Assembly (NCBI RefSeq): GCF_011174775.1
Contig: NZ_JAANHS010000004.1
Location: forward strand, 214,673 to 278,672
Reading direction: 5' to 3'
DNA: 64,000 nt
From: Rhodobacter calidifons
GTDB lineage: Bacteria > Pseudomonadota > Alphaproteobacteria > Rhodobacterales > Rhodobacteraceae
Below are positions 29,310 to 38,995 of this stretch, in pieces. A model generated the notes under the pieces. That model was not told the origin of the DNA and did no database searches. It saw nothing but the letters and a program-made list of their open reading frames with translations. Both the position numbers and the translations under genes were made by a program. How positions within the stretch are numbered: the stretch's first letter is position 1; each line of letters opens with the position of its first letter.

Positions 29310-29708
29310 ATGGACCTGATCTCGGATATCCTCCTTGTGGCCGGCTCCTTCGGGGCTGCCATCTACTGCTACGTCCTCTCGAACCGCCTGAAGCGCTTCA
29401 CGACACTCGAATCCGGGATGGGCGGAGCAATTGCCGTCCTGTCCGCCGAGGTCGACGACATGACGGTCGCGCTCGAGAGGGCGCGCGGGGCGGCCAATGG
29501 CTCCGCCGAAAGCCTTGAGGCCCTGACGACCCGCGGAGAGGCGGTCGCCCGCAAGCTGGAACTTCTGGTCGCCTCCCTGCACGATCTGCCCGACGGCGAC
29601 CCTGCCGCCCAACCGGCCTCTGGCGCTGACCCGTCGCCGGAGACAGAGCGCCGCCTGCGCGTGGTGCGCCGCCGCACGCCGCGCACGTCGCTTGAGGCCG
29701 CAGAATGA
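29310..29708 (+). CDS. Small membrane protein of the flagellar operon, unknown function
   Basis: Protein of 132 aa with one N-terminal transmembrane segment (LISDILLVAGSFGAAIYCYVL), then a helical, likely coiled-coil region (about 30-95) and an Arg-rich tail (RRLRVVRRRTPR). It sits 11 nt after fliL, and its stop overlaps the motE start (ATGA). The fixed position between fliL and motE suggests a motor or stator accessory role. Family not recognised beyond that. Confidence 0.78.
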   Translation: MDLISDILLVAGSFGAAIYCYVLSNRLKRFTTLESGMGGAIAVLSAEVDDMTVALERARGAANGSAESLEALTTRGEAVARKLELLVASLHDLPDGDPAAQPASGADPSPETERRLRVVRRRTPRTSLEAAE

Positions 29709-30268
29709 GCCGCCGTCTGGGACGTGGCGCGTTGTTCGTCGTGGCGATGCTGTTTGCATCGTCTGGCGCCCTGCGCCTTGGATCGGGGATCGGTTCCGCC
29801 CTCGCAAAGTCGGAACCTTCAGGCGAAATGGCTCCGATGGTTGGGGATGCCGCCCGGTGCGACATGCCCAGTGCACTTGCCCAGGCTCTTGCACTTCGCG
29901 AAGAACGCGTTGCCGCACAGGAGGCCGCACTCAAGGATCGGCTGGCCGCACTTGCACTTGCCGATGCGGCAATCACCCGGCGCCTTGAAGAGCTTCGATC
30001 CGTCGAAGAGGAGCTGAAGGCGACGCTCGCCCTGGCTGATGGCGCGGCCGAGGAGGATATCCAGAAGCTCACGGCGGTATACCAGGCGATGAAGCCGAAG
30101 GATGCGGCCGCACTGTTCGAAACCATGTCCCCCGAATTCGCCGCCGGCTTCCTTGGCCGGATGCCGCCCGAGTCCGCGGCCGCCATCCTGTCGGGAATGT
30201 CAGCCGAAGCCGCCTATGGCGTAAGCGTCATCGTGGCCGGGCGCAATGCAAGCGTCCCCAAGAACTAG
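29705..30268 (+). CDS. motE: MotE-like flagellar protein (MgtE N-domain type chaperone)
   Basis: Protein of 187 aa with a signal or anchor at the N-terminus, a long coiled coil (ALREERVAAQEAALKDRLAA onward, about 65-115) and a C-terminal MgtE_N-like repeat (MKPKDAAALFETMSPEFAAGFLGRMPPESAAAILSGM). In rhizobia, MotE is a periplasmic chaperone for MotC and needed for motility. Directly upstream of motA, 68 nt apart. The symbol is by analogy. Confidence 0.78.
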   Translation: MSRRLGRGALFVVAMLFASSGALRLGSGIGSALAKSEPSGEMAPMVGDAARCDMPSALAQALALREERVAAQEAALKDRLAALALADAAITRRLEELRSVEEELKATLALADGAAEEDIQKLTAVYQAMKPKDAAALFETMSPEFAAGFLGRMPPESAAAILSGMSAEAAYGVSVIVAGRNASVPKN

Positions 30269-30336
30269 CTGCCGCTCAGAGAGTGTTAACCGGGCGGACC
30301 GATACTTTCCGCTGAAACTGCGAACAGGACCTTCCC

Positions 30337-31206
30337 ATGCTCGGCTTCGTCGGCATCGCCGTTATCCTCGTCATGGTGTTTGGCGGCTATGTGATGGCCG
30401 GCGGCAAGATGGGCATCATCCTCAAGGCCCTGCCATTCGAGATGATCATGATCGGCGGGGCCGCGATCGGGGCCTTCCTGATCTCGAATGACATGTCTGG
30501 CGTGAAGCAGACGATGAAGGACATCGGCAAGGTCTTCAAGGGCCCGAAATGGAAGCCGGAGGATTACCGCGACCTTCTGTGCCTCCTGTTCGAGCTGATC
30601 CGCCTGGCCCGTGCCAACCCGGTCGCGCTGGAGGAGCATATCGAGTCCCCGGAGACCTCGGCCATCATCGGAAAATACCCGCGCATCCAGCATGACCATG
30701 AGGCGATGGATCTCATCTGCGACACGCTGCGGGCGGCCTCGATGAACTACGACGATCCGCATCAGGTGGAAGAGGTTCTGGACAAGCGGATGGAAGCCAC
30801 GCTGAGCCATGCAATGCACTCCAGCCATGCCTTGCAGACCGTGGCAGATGGCTTGCCGGCTCTCGGCATCGTTGCGGCCGTGCTTGGCGTGATCAAGACC
30901 ATGGGGGCGATCGATCAGCCTCCCGAGGTCTTGGGCAAGATGATCGGCGGTGCCCTGGTCGGGACCTTCCTCGGCGTCTTTCTGGCCTACGGCCTGATGG
31001 GTCCATTCGCGGCACGGGTGAAAACGGTGGTCGAGGAGGACATCCACTTCTATCAACTGATCCGCGAGGTCCTGATTGCGAACCTGCACCGGCATCCGGC
31101 CAATATCTGCATCGAGGTCGGACGCCAGAACACGCCGCACCATGTCCGGCCCGGCTTCAGCGATCTCGAGGAGGCCATGCGGAACCTGAAGCAGGAGGCC
31201 GCATGA
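30337..31206 (+). CDS. motA: Flagellar motor stator protein MotA
   Basis: Stator protein of 289 aa with four transmembrane helices. The proline/charged signature GLPALGIVAAVLGVIKTM and the GGALVGTFLGVFLAYGL helix are typical. It conducts ions with MotB and drives rotation through FliG. No motB follows; the next gene is an unrelated secreted protein, so motB must be elsewhere. The stop overlaps the next start (ATGA). Confidence 0.96.
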   Translation: MLGFVGIAVILVMVFGGYVMAGGKMGIILKALPFEMIMIGGAAIGAFLISNDMSGVKQTMKDIGKVFKGPKWKPEDYRDLLCLLFELIRLARANPVALEEHIESPETSAIIGKYPRIQHDHEAMDLICDTLRAASMNYDDPHQVEEVLDKRMEATLSHAMHSSHALQTVADGLPALGIVAAVLGVIKTMGAIDQPPEVLGKMIGGALVGTFLGVFLAYGLMGPFAARVKTVVEEDIHFYQLIREVLIANLHRHPANICIEVGRQNTPHHVRPGFSDLEEAMRNLKQEAA

Positions 31207-33374
31207 TTCGCCCGGCGCTGATCCTGTTGAGCCTTGCCGCGCCTGCGGCGGGCGAAACGGCCCGGGTCTATTCCGGCGAACACGGAGACTTCACCCGCCT
31301 TGTGATCGAGCTTCCGAACGGGTCCGACTGGCTGCTTGGGCGCACCGAGGATGGATATGCGTTCGCCACGAAGGATGCAGCGCAGCCGGACTACGATCTT
31401 GCGGGGGTCTGGCGGCGCATCTCGCGTGCGCGCGCTTCCGCGATCCTCAAGGATCCGGGCACCGGCGCACTTCGCCTGAGCCTGGGCTGCGACTGCCACA
31501 TCACTCCGTTCGAATTTCGTCCCGGTGTCGTCGTTCTGGACATCCGGCCCGGAGCGGCCCCGAAAGGATCGGAGTTCGAGGTCGCGTTTGACGGCCAGAG
31601 AAAGGGCGCGGCTGAATCGGATCAACCGCAGCCGGCTGGTGGACCCGTGCAAGACTACACCTGGCTTGACACCCGCGCCACGACGACCGTCCCCAATCAC
31701 ACGCCGTCACCGTTGCCACTGCCGCTTGCGACGGGTGGGGTCTCACTGGAACCTCTCCGAAATGAACTTCTCGAGCAGCTGGCGCGCGGCGCGGCGGAGG
31801 GAATTGTCGATCTGGGGCTGCCGGCCAAGGCATCGGGAAAGACGCAGGCCGCGTCAGAGGATCTGCCGTGGTCCGGCATCCGCATCGGCGAGCAGCCTGG
31901 CCTCGCCACCAGGTTGCCCAACCCCTTTGAGAATGAACGAGAATCCGACCCTGCCTGCACGCCTGAGCCCCTTCTGGACATTGCCGCCTGGGGGGAGGCG
32001 CTTTCGCCGCTGGACATCCTGGCTTCGGCAAGATCGGGATTGCATGGCGAGTTCGATATTGCCGACCCGGATGCTGTCCTGCGCTCGGTCCGTCTGCATC
32101 TTCACCTTGGCTTCGGCGCAGAGGCCATTCAGATGACAGAACTTGTCAGCGATGCGGCTGAAGCCGAGCCGTTGTCCATCTACAAGTCGATGGGTCGTAT
32201 CATCGACGGCGAACCCGATCCTGCGACGCCCTTCGCGGGAATGCTGGACTGCGATGGACCGGCGGCCCTCTGGGCCGCTCTTGCCCGGGATCGGCTGCCA
32301 CGAGGGCCCGGCGTAAACCGGGCGGCCATCCTGCGCGCGTTCCAGTCCCTGCCGTCGCATTTGCGCAGTCATCTCGGAAGCGGACTTGCCGACCGCTTCC
32401 TTGCGATCGACGACGCCGACGCTGCCAGGATGATCCGCGATGCGATGTCTCGGGCACCGCAGGTCGAGGCAAAGACGATTGCCCTGCTGGACGCGTCGAA
32501 CAGCCTGCACCGTGGCGACATCGAAGCTGCCAGACGCCACGCCGCCGAGGCCGTGGCTCTGGACGGAAATCAGGCGACCAGCCTTGTGACGCTTGTCGAG
32601 GCGCATTTCCAGGACCAGAAACCGCTGGCCGCAGAGATACCCGAGACATTGCGCGCGCTTCGGGGTGAGATCGGGGCCTCGGAACTGGGCGCGAAGGTCG
32701 ACCGCGCCATTGTCCTGTCCCTGGCCCTGTCGGGTCAGATGGACGCGGCTTTCAGCTCTGGGGAAGCAGTGGGCAAGGTGCTTGCGGATCTTTGGAATGT
32801 TGCAGCGTCGCGCGCGGACGATGATTCGTTTCTGCGCCACGCGGTTCTGCCGACAGGCAACCAGCCCCCGGCACTTCCCCAGGATCTTGCCTTGAACATC
32901 GCTGTTCGCCTGCTGGATCTCGGGTTTCCTGATGCTGCCCTTGCCTGGATCGGGCCGGTGTCAACTAGGGACACCGCGAGCCGCAGGTTAGCCGCGGCGC
33001 GCGCGCAGCTCGGACGGGGTGACGCACGCGCCGCACTTCAGCTTCTGGAAGGATTGAACGGTGCTGAAAGCGAGTCGGTCCGTGCCGCCGCTCTTTTTCA
33101 GCTGGATGACCTTCCACAGGCAGCATCCGCATTGCGGGCAGCGCGAAGACCGGACGACGCGATCCGGGTCGAACTTTGGCAGGGCAAGGATCCCGCCACC
33201 GAGTCGGACGTGTCGTCCGTCTGGAAGGACCCGGCCCTGTCACCTTCGGCCAGTGCGCCGGCTGGCGAGACCGGATTGCTTGGCCGCGCCGCAACAAGCG
33301 TGGACGCCAGCATGGCCGCGCGCGCTGCCGTCGAGACCTTGCTTCGCTCAGTGCCTCAGCCGTCGGGCAACTGA
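31203..33374 (+). CDS. Large secreted protein of the flagellar operon, TPR-like, unknown function
   Basis: Protein of 723 aa with a short signal peptide (MIRPALILLSLAAPAAG). The N-terminal about 120 residues (RVYSGEHGDFTRLVIELP...GCDCHITPFEF...VVLDIRPG) resemble a beta-rich AMIN-like domain. After a Pro-rich linker comes a long alpha-helical part with TPR-like alternation (DIEAARRHAAEAVALDGN; GRGDARAALQLLEGL). ATGA overlap with motA ties it to the stator genes. It may act as a periplasmic scaffold for the motor or cell wall; function unknown. Confidence 0.78.
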   Translation: MIRPALILLSLAAPAAGETARVYSGEHGDFTRLVIELPNGSDWLLGRTEDGYAFATKDAAQPDYDLAGVWRRISRARASAILKDPGTGALRLSLGCDCHITPFEFRPGVVVLDIRPGAAPKGSEFEVAFDGQRKGAAESDQPQPAGGPVQDYTWLDTRATTTVPNHTPSPLPLPLATGGVSLEPLRNELLEQLARGAAEGIVDLGLPAKASGKTQAASEDLPWSGIRIGEQPGLATRLPNPFENERESDPACTPEPLLDIAAWGEALSPLDILASARSGLHGEFDIADPDAVLRSVRLHLHLGFGAEAIQMTELVSDAAEAEPLSIYKSMGRIIDGEPDPATPFAGMLDCDGPAALWAALARDRLPRGPGVNRAAILRAFQSLPSHLRSHLGSGLADRFLAIDDADAARMIRDAMSRAPQVEAKTIALLDASNSLHRGDIEAARRHAAEAVALDGNQATSLVTLVEAHFQDQKPLAAEIPETLRALRGEIGASELGAKVDRAIVLSLALSGQMDAAFSSGEAVGKVLADLWNVAASRADDDSFLRHAVLPTGNQPPALPQDLALNIAVRLLDLGFPDAALAWIGPVSTRDTASRRLAAARAQLGRGDARAALQLLEGLNGAESESVRAAALFQLDDLPQAASALRAARRPDDAIRVELWQGKDPATESDVSSVWKDPALSPSASAPAGETGLLGRAATSVDASMAARAAVETLLRSVPQPSGN

Positions 33375-33461
33375 CGTTGCTAACGAACCATAAACCATTG
33401 CCCGATAGGGTCTTTTCCAACTCGGGCAGGATGCCCGCACCGCCATGCGCGAAACAGGACG

Positions 33462-34136
33462 ATGATGCCTTTCCGTCGACAGTCTGTTGTCAAGTTGTTC
33501 CTGACGCTGACCGTTCCGGTACTGATCTCCGGTCCTGGGCGATCCATGGGCAATCCCGCCGAACTCTGTCGCGAGGCGGCGCACCAGGCGGCGAAGCGGA
33601 CCGGGGTGCCCTATGCGGTTCTTCTGGCCGTCACGACGCTGGAAAGCGGACGCAACAATCAACCCTGGCCCTGGGCCGTGAACTTCGGCGGGAACGGACA
33701 GTGGTTCGACAGCCCGGGTGAGGCTGCGGCAAGCGTCCGTCAAGCACTGCTTGACGGCGCAACGAATATCGACCTCGGCTGTTTCCAGCTGAACTATCGC
33801 TGGCATGCGTCAGCCTTCGCTTCACTTGAAGACATGCTGGATCCGCTTCAGAACGCCCGTTACGCGGCAGAGTTCCTTGCGCAGCATTACGCACGAACCG
33901 GAGACTGGGCGCTGGCAGCGGCGGCCTACCATTCGGCCACGCCAGAGCATGCCCGGGTCTATCAGGCAAGGTTCGAGGCGACCTATGCGCGCGTTTCACC
34001 GGACGATCCGCGGGTCGCCGTCACCGCAAAGGAACGAAAGAACAGCTTTCCGCTGCTGCTTGCAGGAACCGCGGGTCGGAACGGCTCGTTGTTTTCCTCG
34101 ACCGACCGTCTCCGTCCATTGATCGGGGGCCCGTGA
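33462..34136 (+). CDS. Flagellar-cluster lytic transglycosylase (SLT domain)
   Basis: Protein of 224 aa with an N-terminal signal and an SLT domain: the catalytic Glu in TTLESGRNNQPWPWAVN, LGCFQLNYRWHA, and YAAEFLAQHY...AAAAYHSATPE. Such enzymes cleave peptidoglycan glycan strands. In Rhodobacter sphaeroides, SltF opens the wall for the flagellar rod, and the position just before flhA suggests the same job. The FlhA start is 1 nt after its stop. Confidence 0.88.
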   Translation: MMPFRRQSVVKLFLTLTVPVLISGPGRSMGNPAELCREAAHQAAKRTGVPYAVLLAVTTLESGRNNQPWPWAVNFGGNGQWFDSPGEAAASVRQALLDGATNIDLGCFQLNYRWHASAFASLEDMLDPLQNARYAAEFLAQHYARTGDWALAAAAYHSATPEHARVYQARFEATYARVSPDDPRVAVTAKERKNSFPLLLAGTAGRNGSLFSSTDRLRPLIGGP

Positions 34137-34137
34137 G

Positions 34138-36213
34138 ATGGGCCTGGACTTCTCCCTCCAATCACTGCTCCGCCCTACGATCCTGCTGGCGATCGGACTG
34201 ATGGCCGTCATTGTCATGATGATCCTTCCGGTGCCGTCATGGCTTCTGGACATCGGTCTGGCGCTTTCGTTTGCCCTGGCGATCCTGATGCTGACGGTAA
34301 CCCTGTTCATCGACCGCCCGCTGGATTTCTCGGCCTTCCCGACCATCCTTCTCGCCTCCCTGCTGCTGCGGCTGGCGCTGAACGTCTCTTCCACCAAGCT
34401 CATCATCGGCCAGGGTCACACCGGAACCGATGCCGCCGGTCATGTGATCGAGGGCTTTGCCCAGTTCATCATGGGGGGCGATCTGATCCTTGGCCTGGTG
34501 ATCTTCATCGTTCTTCTGATCGTGAACTTCATCGTCATCACCAAGGGCGCAGGCCGCATGGCCGAGGTGGGTGCCCGTTTCGCCCTGGACGGGATGCCGG
34601 GACGGCAGCTGGCCATCGATGCAGACATGTCGGCCGGGGCGATCGATCACGCCGAAGCAAAGCAGCGCCGGGAACAGGAGCTTGCCGAGACGACCTTCTT
34701 CGGCTCGCTCGACGGTGCATCGAAATTCGTGAAGGGCGACGCGATTGCCGGCCTGTTGATCACCACGCTCAACATCATCATGGGGCTGGTCGTCGGAATC
34801 TTCATCCATGGTGTCGACGCGAGGACTGCGATCGAAACCTACACCATCCTGACCGTCGGAGATGGCCTGGTCAGCCAGATACCGGCCGTCATCATCTCGG
34901 TCGCGGCAGCCCTTCTGCTCGCGAAGGGCAGTCAGAAAGGGGCGGCAGATGTGTCGTTCTTCGCACAACTCGGCCGGTATCCCGGGGCTTTGGGCACGGT
35001 CGCGGCCTTGATGGCGCTTTTCGCGCTGGTCCCGGGCATGCCCTTTGTGCCCTTCATGCTGGCGGCCATCGCCCTTGGTGCCGTCGCCTATTTCCGATCC
35101 CAGCCGGAACCGAGATCAGAAGCGACCGATTTGCAGACGCTCGAGGCACCCAGACCAAAATCGCTGGGCGATCTGCTGGACTTCGATGAAATCCACATCG
35201 AGTTCGCCCCGAATCTCGTGGCGATGGTTCTTGATCCGGCCACGGGGCTGGACAGCCGCATTGCCAACATGCGGAACCATGTGGCCACGTCCTTCGGCCT
35301 GATCCTTCCCGAAATCCGCCTGACCGACGATGGCTCCCTGGCGCCGGGGCACTACCGGATCCGTCTGCAAGGGGTGGAGCGGGCCTCGGACAAGCTCATT
35401 CCTGACCGCGTCCTGGTGCTGTTGAACGACGGGATCCCCGCGCCCGACGGCCTGGATACCCGTGAGCCGGTCTATGGCGCCCCGGCCCGGTGGATCCGCC
35501 CCGACCAGCAGGAGGATGCCGCCCTCTCAGGTCTGACCGTGGTCACGCCGACCGAGGTTCTTGCCACCCATATGCTCGAGGTTCTCAAGGGCAACCTGTC
35601 GCGGCTCCTGACCCTGCGCGGCTTGCGCAAGCTGCTTGACGAATTCGTGCGCCTGTCCGACCCCGTCCGCGCCGAGGCGAACCGACGGCTGCTGGATGAC
35701 CTCGTGCCCGACAAGGTGCCGCTGGACCTTCTGCACGCCGTCCTGCGGCTGCTCCTTGAAGAGCGGGTTTCGATCCGCAACCTTCCCCTGATCCTCGAAG
35801 CCGTGGCCGAGGGTCGCGGCCTCGGGTCACCGGAGGCGATCTGTGAGCATGTCCGCCAGAGGCTCGGCTTCCAGATCGTGGCCGAGTTCAAGCGGCCGGA
35901 TGGCTCCATTCCGCTGATCCAGCTTGCTCCCGAATGGGAAAAGACCTTTGCGACCTACCAGATCGACAGCGATCGCGGTCAGCGGGACATCGCGCTCCCG
36001 CCCGAGCTTTTTGCTCGCCTCGCCAACGGGTTGACCGAACGGTTGAACCGGGCGACCGAAGCGGGCATCTACCCCGCCCTTGTAACCTCTGTCGGCCGGA
36101 GACGGTTTCTGCGGACCGTCGTCCAGGCGAAGGGCCTGCAGATGCCGGTCCTTTCCTACGAGGAAATCAGCACCGATGCCCGCCCCTCGCTTCTGGGCCA
36201 GGTGCCAGCGTGA
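34138..36213 (+). CDS. flhA: Flagellar export gate protein FlhA
   Basis: Protein of 691 aa. Eight hydrophobic segments occupy the N-terminal half, with the FHIPEP-family signature region (ALLLRLALNVSSTKLI, GRMAEVGARFALDGMPGRQ, AIDADM). The large cytoplasmic domain docks chaperone-substrate complexes. It follows the transglycosylase with no gap, and its stop overlaps the GTG start of fliR. Confidence 0.97.
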   Translation: MGLDFSLQSLLRPTILLAIGLMAVIVMMILPVPSWLLDIGLALSFALAILMLTVTLFIDRPLDFSAFPTILLASLLLRLALNVSSTKLIIGQGHTGTDAAGHVIEGFAQFIMGGDLILGLVIFIVLLIVNFIVITKGAGRMAEVGARFALDGMPGRQLAIDADMSAGAIDHAEAKQRREQELAETTFFGSLDGASKFVKGDAIAGLLITTLNIIMGLVVGIFIHGVDARTAIETYTILTVGDGLVSQIPAVIISVAAALLLAKGSQKGAADVSFFAQLGRYPGALGTVAALMALFALVPGMPFVPFMLAAIALGAVAYFRSQPEPRSEATDLQTLEAPRPKSLGDLLDFDEIHIEFAPNLVAMVLDPATGLDSRIANMRNHVATSFGLILPEIRLTDDGSLAPGHYRIRLQGVERASDKLIPDRVLVLLNDGIPAPDGLDTREPVYGAPARWIRPDQQEDAALSGLTVVTPTEVLATHMLEVLKGNLSRLLTLRGLRKLLDEFVRLSDPVRAEANRRLLDDLVPDKVPLDLLHAVLRLLLEERVSIRNLPLILEAVAEGRGLGSPEAICEHVRQRLGFQIVAEFKRPDGSIPLIQLAPEWEKTFATYQIDSDRGQRDIALPPELFARLANGLTERLNRATEAGIYPALVTSVGRRRFLRTVVQAKGLQMPVLSYEEISTDARPSLLGQVPA

Positions 36214-36992
36214 CCGGGATCATCGAAGCGCTTTCCGGGCTGCTCGATCTCGCCCAGGGTCTGGCCTGGGCCGCGGCTCTGGTCTTCGTCCGGATCGGGG
36301 CCATGGTTGCCCTGATGCCGGGTCTGGGCGATCCTGTGGTCCCGCAAAGGATCAAGCTTGCGCTGGTGGTGGCATTGGCAATCGTGCTTGCCCCCGTGCT
36401 CGCCGAACGGCTGGCCCGTGACGCAGTCGAGCCATCCTTCGCCGCTCTCGGCGGCGAAGCAGTCTGCGGGCTGATCCTGGGTATCGGGTTGCGACTGTTG
36501 CTGATTGCCCTACAAACCGCCGCCGCGATCATTGCGCAGGCAACGACACTGTCGCAACTCTTCGCCGGTGCAGCACCGGACCCGCAGCCCGCCATCGGCA
36601 ATCTGCTGACGATTGCGGGCATCGCGCTCGCCATGATGGCCGGACTTCATGTCCGGGCGGCCGAACTCGTCCTTCTGTCCTACGACATCCTTCCCGCGGG
36701 CCTTCTGCCCTCGGCATCCGAGTCCGCCGATTGGAGCTTAGGGCTGATCAGCCGCTGCTTTGGCCTCGCGTTCACGCTGAGCGCGCCCTTTGTCATCGCA
36801 TCGCTGCTTTACAACCTGGCCCTTGGCGCCATCAACCGGGCCATGCCCACCCTGATGGTTGCCATGGTCGGCGCACCTGCCCTCACACTCGGCGCCATGG
36901 CCATGCTTGCCATCGCGGGACCGGTCATCCTGATGGTCTGGCTCGCGGCGCTGAACGACCATCTCCTGCTTCCCTTCGGAGCCGCGCCATGA
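36210..36992 (+). CDS. fliR: Flagellar export gate protein FliR
   Basis: Multi-pass membrane protein of 260 aa with GAMVALMPGLGDPVVPQRIKLAL, LLLIALQTAAAIIAQATTLSQLF and LLYNLALGAINRAMPTLMV, typical of FliR. It assembles with FliP and FliQ into the export channel. The GTG at 36210 overlaps the flhA stop (GTGA), and the stop overlaps flhB (ATGA). Confidence 0.95.
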   Translation: MTGIIEALSGLLDLAQGLAWAAALVFVRIGAMVALMPGLGDPVVPQRIKLALVVALAIVLAPVLAERLARDAVEPSFAALGGEAVCGLILGIGLRLLLIALQTAAAIIAQATTLSQLFAGAAPDPQPAIGNLLTIAGIALAMMAGLHVRAAELVLLSYDILPAGLLPSASESADWSLGLISRCFGLAFTLSAPFVIASLLYNLALGAINRAMPTLMVAMVGAPALTLGAMAMLAIAGPVILMVWLAALNDHLLLPFGAAP

Positions 36993-38071
36993 GCGGGAAG
37001 GAAGAAGATGCCGCCGAAAAGGAACACGAGGCCTCGCAGCAGAAGCTGGACCAGGCCCGGAAGGATGGGGACATTCCAAAGTCGGTCGATCTGCAGACCG
37101 CCGCGGCGACCGGAGGGTTTCTTCTTGCCTTGTTCAGTTTCGGCGGCTGGGCCGCACACAAGGCCGGCACGACGGGGATGGTGCTGCTTGATCAGTCCGA
37201 CCGCCTTTCCTCCCAGATAACGGCTGGCAGCAAGAGTATCGTCGGAGGAATGGTCCTTGGGTTCGCGCTTCCGCCCCTGGTCCTTCTCTCGCTCGCTCCG
37301 GCCCTGGTCATCGCGCTTCTCGTTGCAAGCCGGGGCCTTGTCTTCGCGCCCAAGAAACTGGCGCCGAAACTGTCGCGCATTTCGCCCGTTGCGACGGCCA
37401 GGCAGAAATTCGGCGTGGAAGGCCTGGTGGAATTCGGCAAGAGCGCGGCGAAGATGGTCCTCGTCGGGCTCATCCTCTACGCCCTGCTCGCTGGCCGGAT
37501 GCGGGATATTCTGGCCAGCTTGTACCTCAGCCCGGCGATGTCCGCCGCCTTGATGGCGCGGCTGGTGCTCGAATTCCTGCTCATCCTGCTTGCGGTACAG
37601 CTGGCCATCGGTGGGATCGACTACCTCTGGCAGGTCAGCCAGCACCGACGCCGTCATCGCATGTCGCGCAAGGAGATGCTGGACGAGTTCAAGGAAAGTG
37701 AAGGTGATCCGCATCTGAAATCGGCCCGGCGGCAGCGCGCGCAGGAAGTCGCGACCAACAGGATGCTGGTCGATGTCGCGACGGCCGATGTCGTGGTCGT
37801 GAACCCGACGCATTACGCGGTTGCCCTGAGATGGGATCGCAAGAAGGGCAACGCGCCGGTCTGTGTTGCCAAGGGGGTGGACGAGATCGCCCGCAAGATC
37901 CGCGAGCGTGCTGCCGAAGCGGGTGTACCAATCCACAGCGATCCGCCAACGGCCCGGGCAATCCACGCCTCGGTCGAGGTCGGCCAGGAAATCCGGGTCG
38001 AGCATTACCGTGCGATTGCGGCAGCCATTCGCTTTGCCGATGCGATGCGGCGCAAGGCGGGAAGAAGATGA
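36989..38071 (+). CDS. flhB: Flagellar export substrate-specificity switch FlhB
   Basis: Protein of 360 aa. The cytoplasmic N-terminus (EKEHEASQQKLDQARKDGDI) is followed by four transmembrane helices and a cytoplasmic domain with the autocleavage motif NPTH at residues 272-275. Cleavage between N and P switches export from hook to filament proteins. Overlaps with both neighbours show a single translation-coupled run flhA-fliR-flhB-orf. Confidence 0.96.
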   Translation: MSGKEEDAAEKEHEASQQKLDQARKDGDIPKSVDLQTAAATGGFLLALFSFGGWAAHKAGTTGMVLLDQSDRLSSQITAGSKSIVGGMVLGFALPPLVLLSLAPALVIALLVASRGLVFAPKKLAPKLSRISPVATARQKFGVEGLVEFGKSAAKMVLVGLILYALLAGRMRDILASLYLSPAMSAALMARLVLEFLLILLAVQLAIGGIDYLWQVSQHRRRHRMSRKEMLDEFKESEGDPHLKSARRQRAQEVATNRMLVDVATADVVVVNPTHYAVALRWDRKKGNAPVCVAKGVDEIARKIRERAAEAGVPIHSDPPTARAIHASVEVGQEIRVEHYRAIAAAIRFADAMRRKAGRR

Positions 38072-38400
38072 ACAGGCACCGCGACATTGCCCGGCTGGCC
38101 CAGCTTGCCCAGATGGTGCTCGACCATCGGCTGCTTCACTTGCGGAGATCTGCGGCGCAGCTGGATCAAAGCCGGGCGCAGCTCTCGGCGGTCAACCAGG
38201 CCCCGCATGCCGTCGATCTGGAGCCGATCCTTTCGTCGAAGGTCGGGCTGGACTATGAACGCTGGGCGGATGTTCGTCGTTCCGAACTTAACCTTGTCAT
38301 CGCGCGTCAGACGGCAGACTGGCTGGATGCCCGTGATGCCGCCCGGACCGCCTTCGGCCGCGTTCAGGCGTTGCAAGCGCTTTCCAGTCGCAAGAGATAG
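38068..38400 (+). CDS. Small helical protein after flhB, unknown function
   Basis: Protein of 110 aa beginning MNRHRDIARLAQLAQMVLDH. It is predicted almost wholly helical and rich in Arg, Gln and Leu (LHLRRSAAQLDQSRAQLSA), resembling FliJ-like coiled-coil export helpers in character only. The ATG overlaps the flhB stop (ATGA), so it belongs to the flagellar operon. It is the last plus-strand gene before the sulfur island. Confidence 0.75.
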   Translation: MNRHRDIARLAQLAQMVLDHRLLHLRRSAAQLDQSRAQLSAVNQAPHAVDLEPILSSKVGLDYERWADVRRSELNLVIARQTADWLDARDAARTAFGRVQALQALSSRKR

Positions 38401-38995
38401 GAACAGATCGCGGCCCGCACGGCTCGGCTGGCCCGTTTGGGGCCATCGGGGAACTTCTTGCCTCCTGACGGGAGCGCAGCCGTCACCGCGCGGCTGGCAA
38501 GTAACCGGCACAGGCGCAGTCCGATGGTCTGCCCCAGCGCGGGAGGCCTCCATCGTTTGCCCTGACATTCCAGTCACCTGCCTTTCGGCCAAAGCGTGCC
38601 AAGCGTCCAGTCAATTCCGGTGCATCCGCAGGAAGGACCCGGAGACGATCGATGTCTGCCAGACGGCCGCCTGTGGCAGATGTCACGACCGGATCGCGCA
38701 TGTCATGGACCCAGGCCCTGACGTCGCGGCGAAGGATCCGGCGGATAATGCACAAGCGTCGACCAGACACAGGCGACCAGGCGACAGGGATGCAAGAAGC
38801 CCGGCTTCCTGCCGCGCCGGACGGATAGCCGGCCATGCCCCCGCCGACTGCTGCCTGAGCGACCCGCTGCCATCGGTCTGTCGGTCCGTGGATCGGATGG
38901 CTGCATAACATTGCAACCGTGCCTGTCGGCGAAGGCTCGTCCTTCCGGGTCAGGACATCCGCAAAAGCGCACAGGGCCCAACCACCCGAAGGGCG
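38401..38995. other. 595-bp gap between flagellar block A and the sulfur island
   Basis: No frame in this stretch matches a family I know. There are several short open frames on both strands with unbiased composition, and it reads like non-coding or decayed DNA at an island edge. No tRNA, clear attachment repeat or terminator was seen. Confidence 0.4.

Noticed and set aside
30269..30336. Sigma-28-type promoter before motA
   Set aside because: A ttaa and a ccgata occur, but their spacing is far too short for the consensus.
38483..38911. A 142-codon minus-strand frame in the gap left of soxT
   Set aside because: No recognisable motif and no RBS. Two other frames over the same stretch are equally open.
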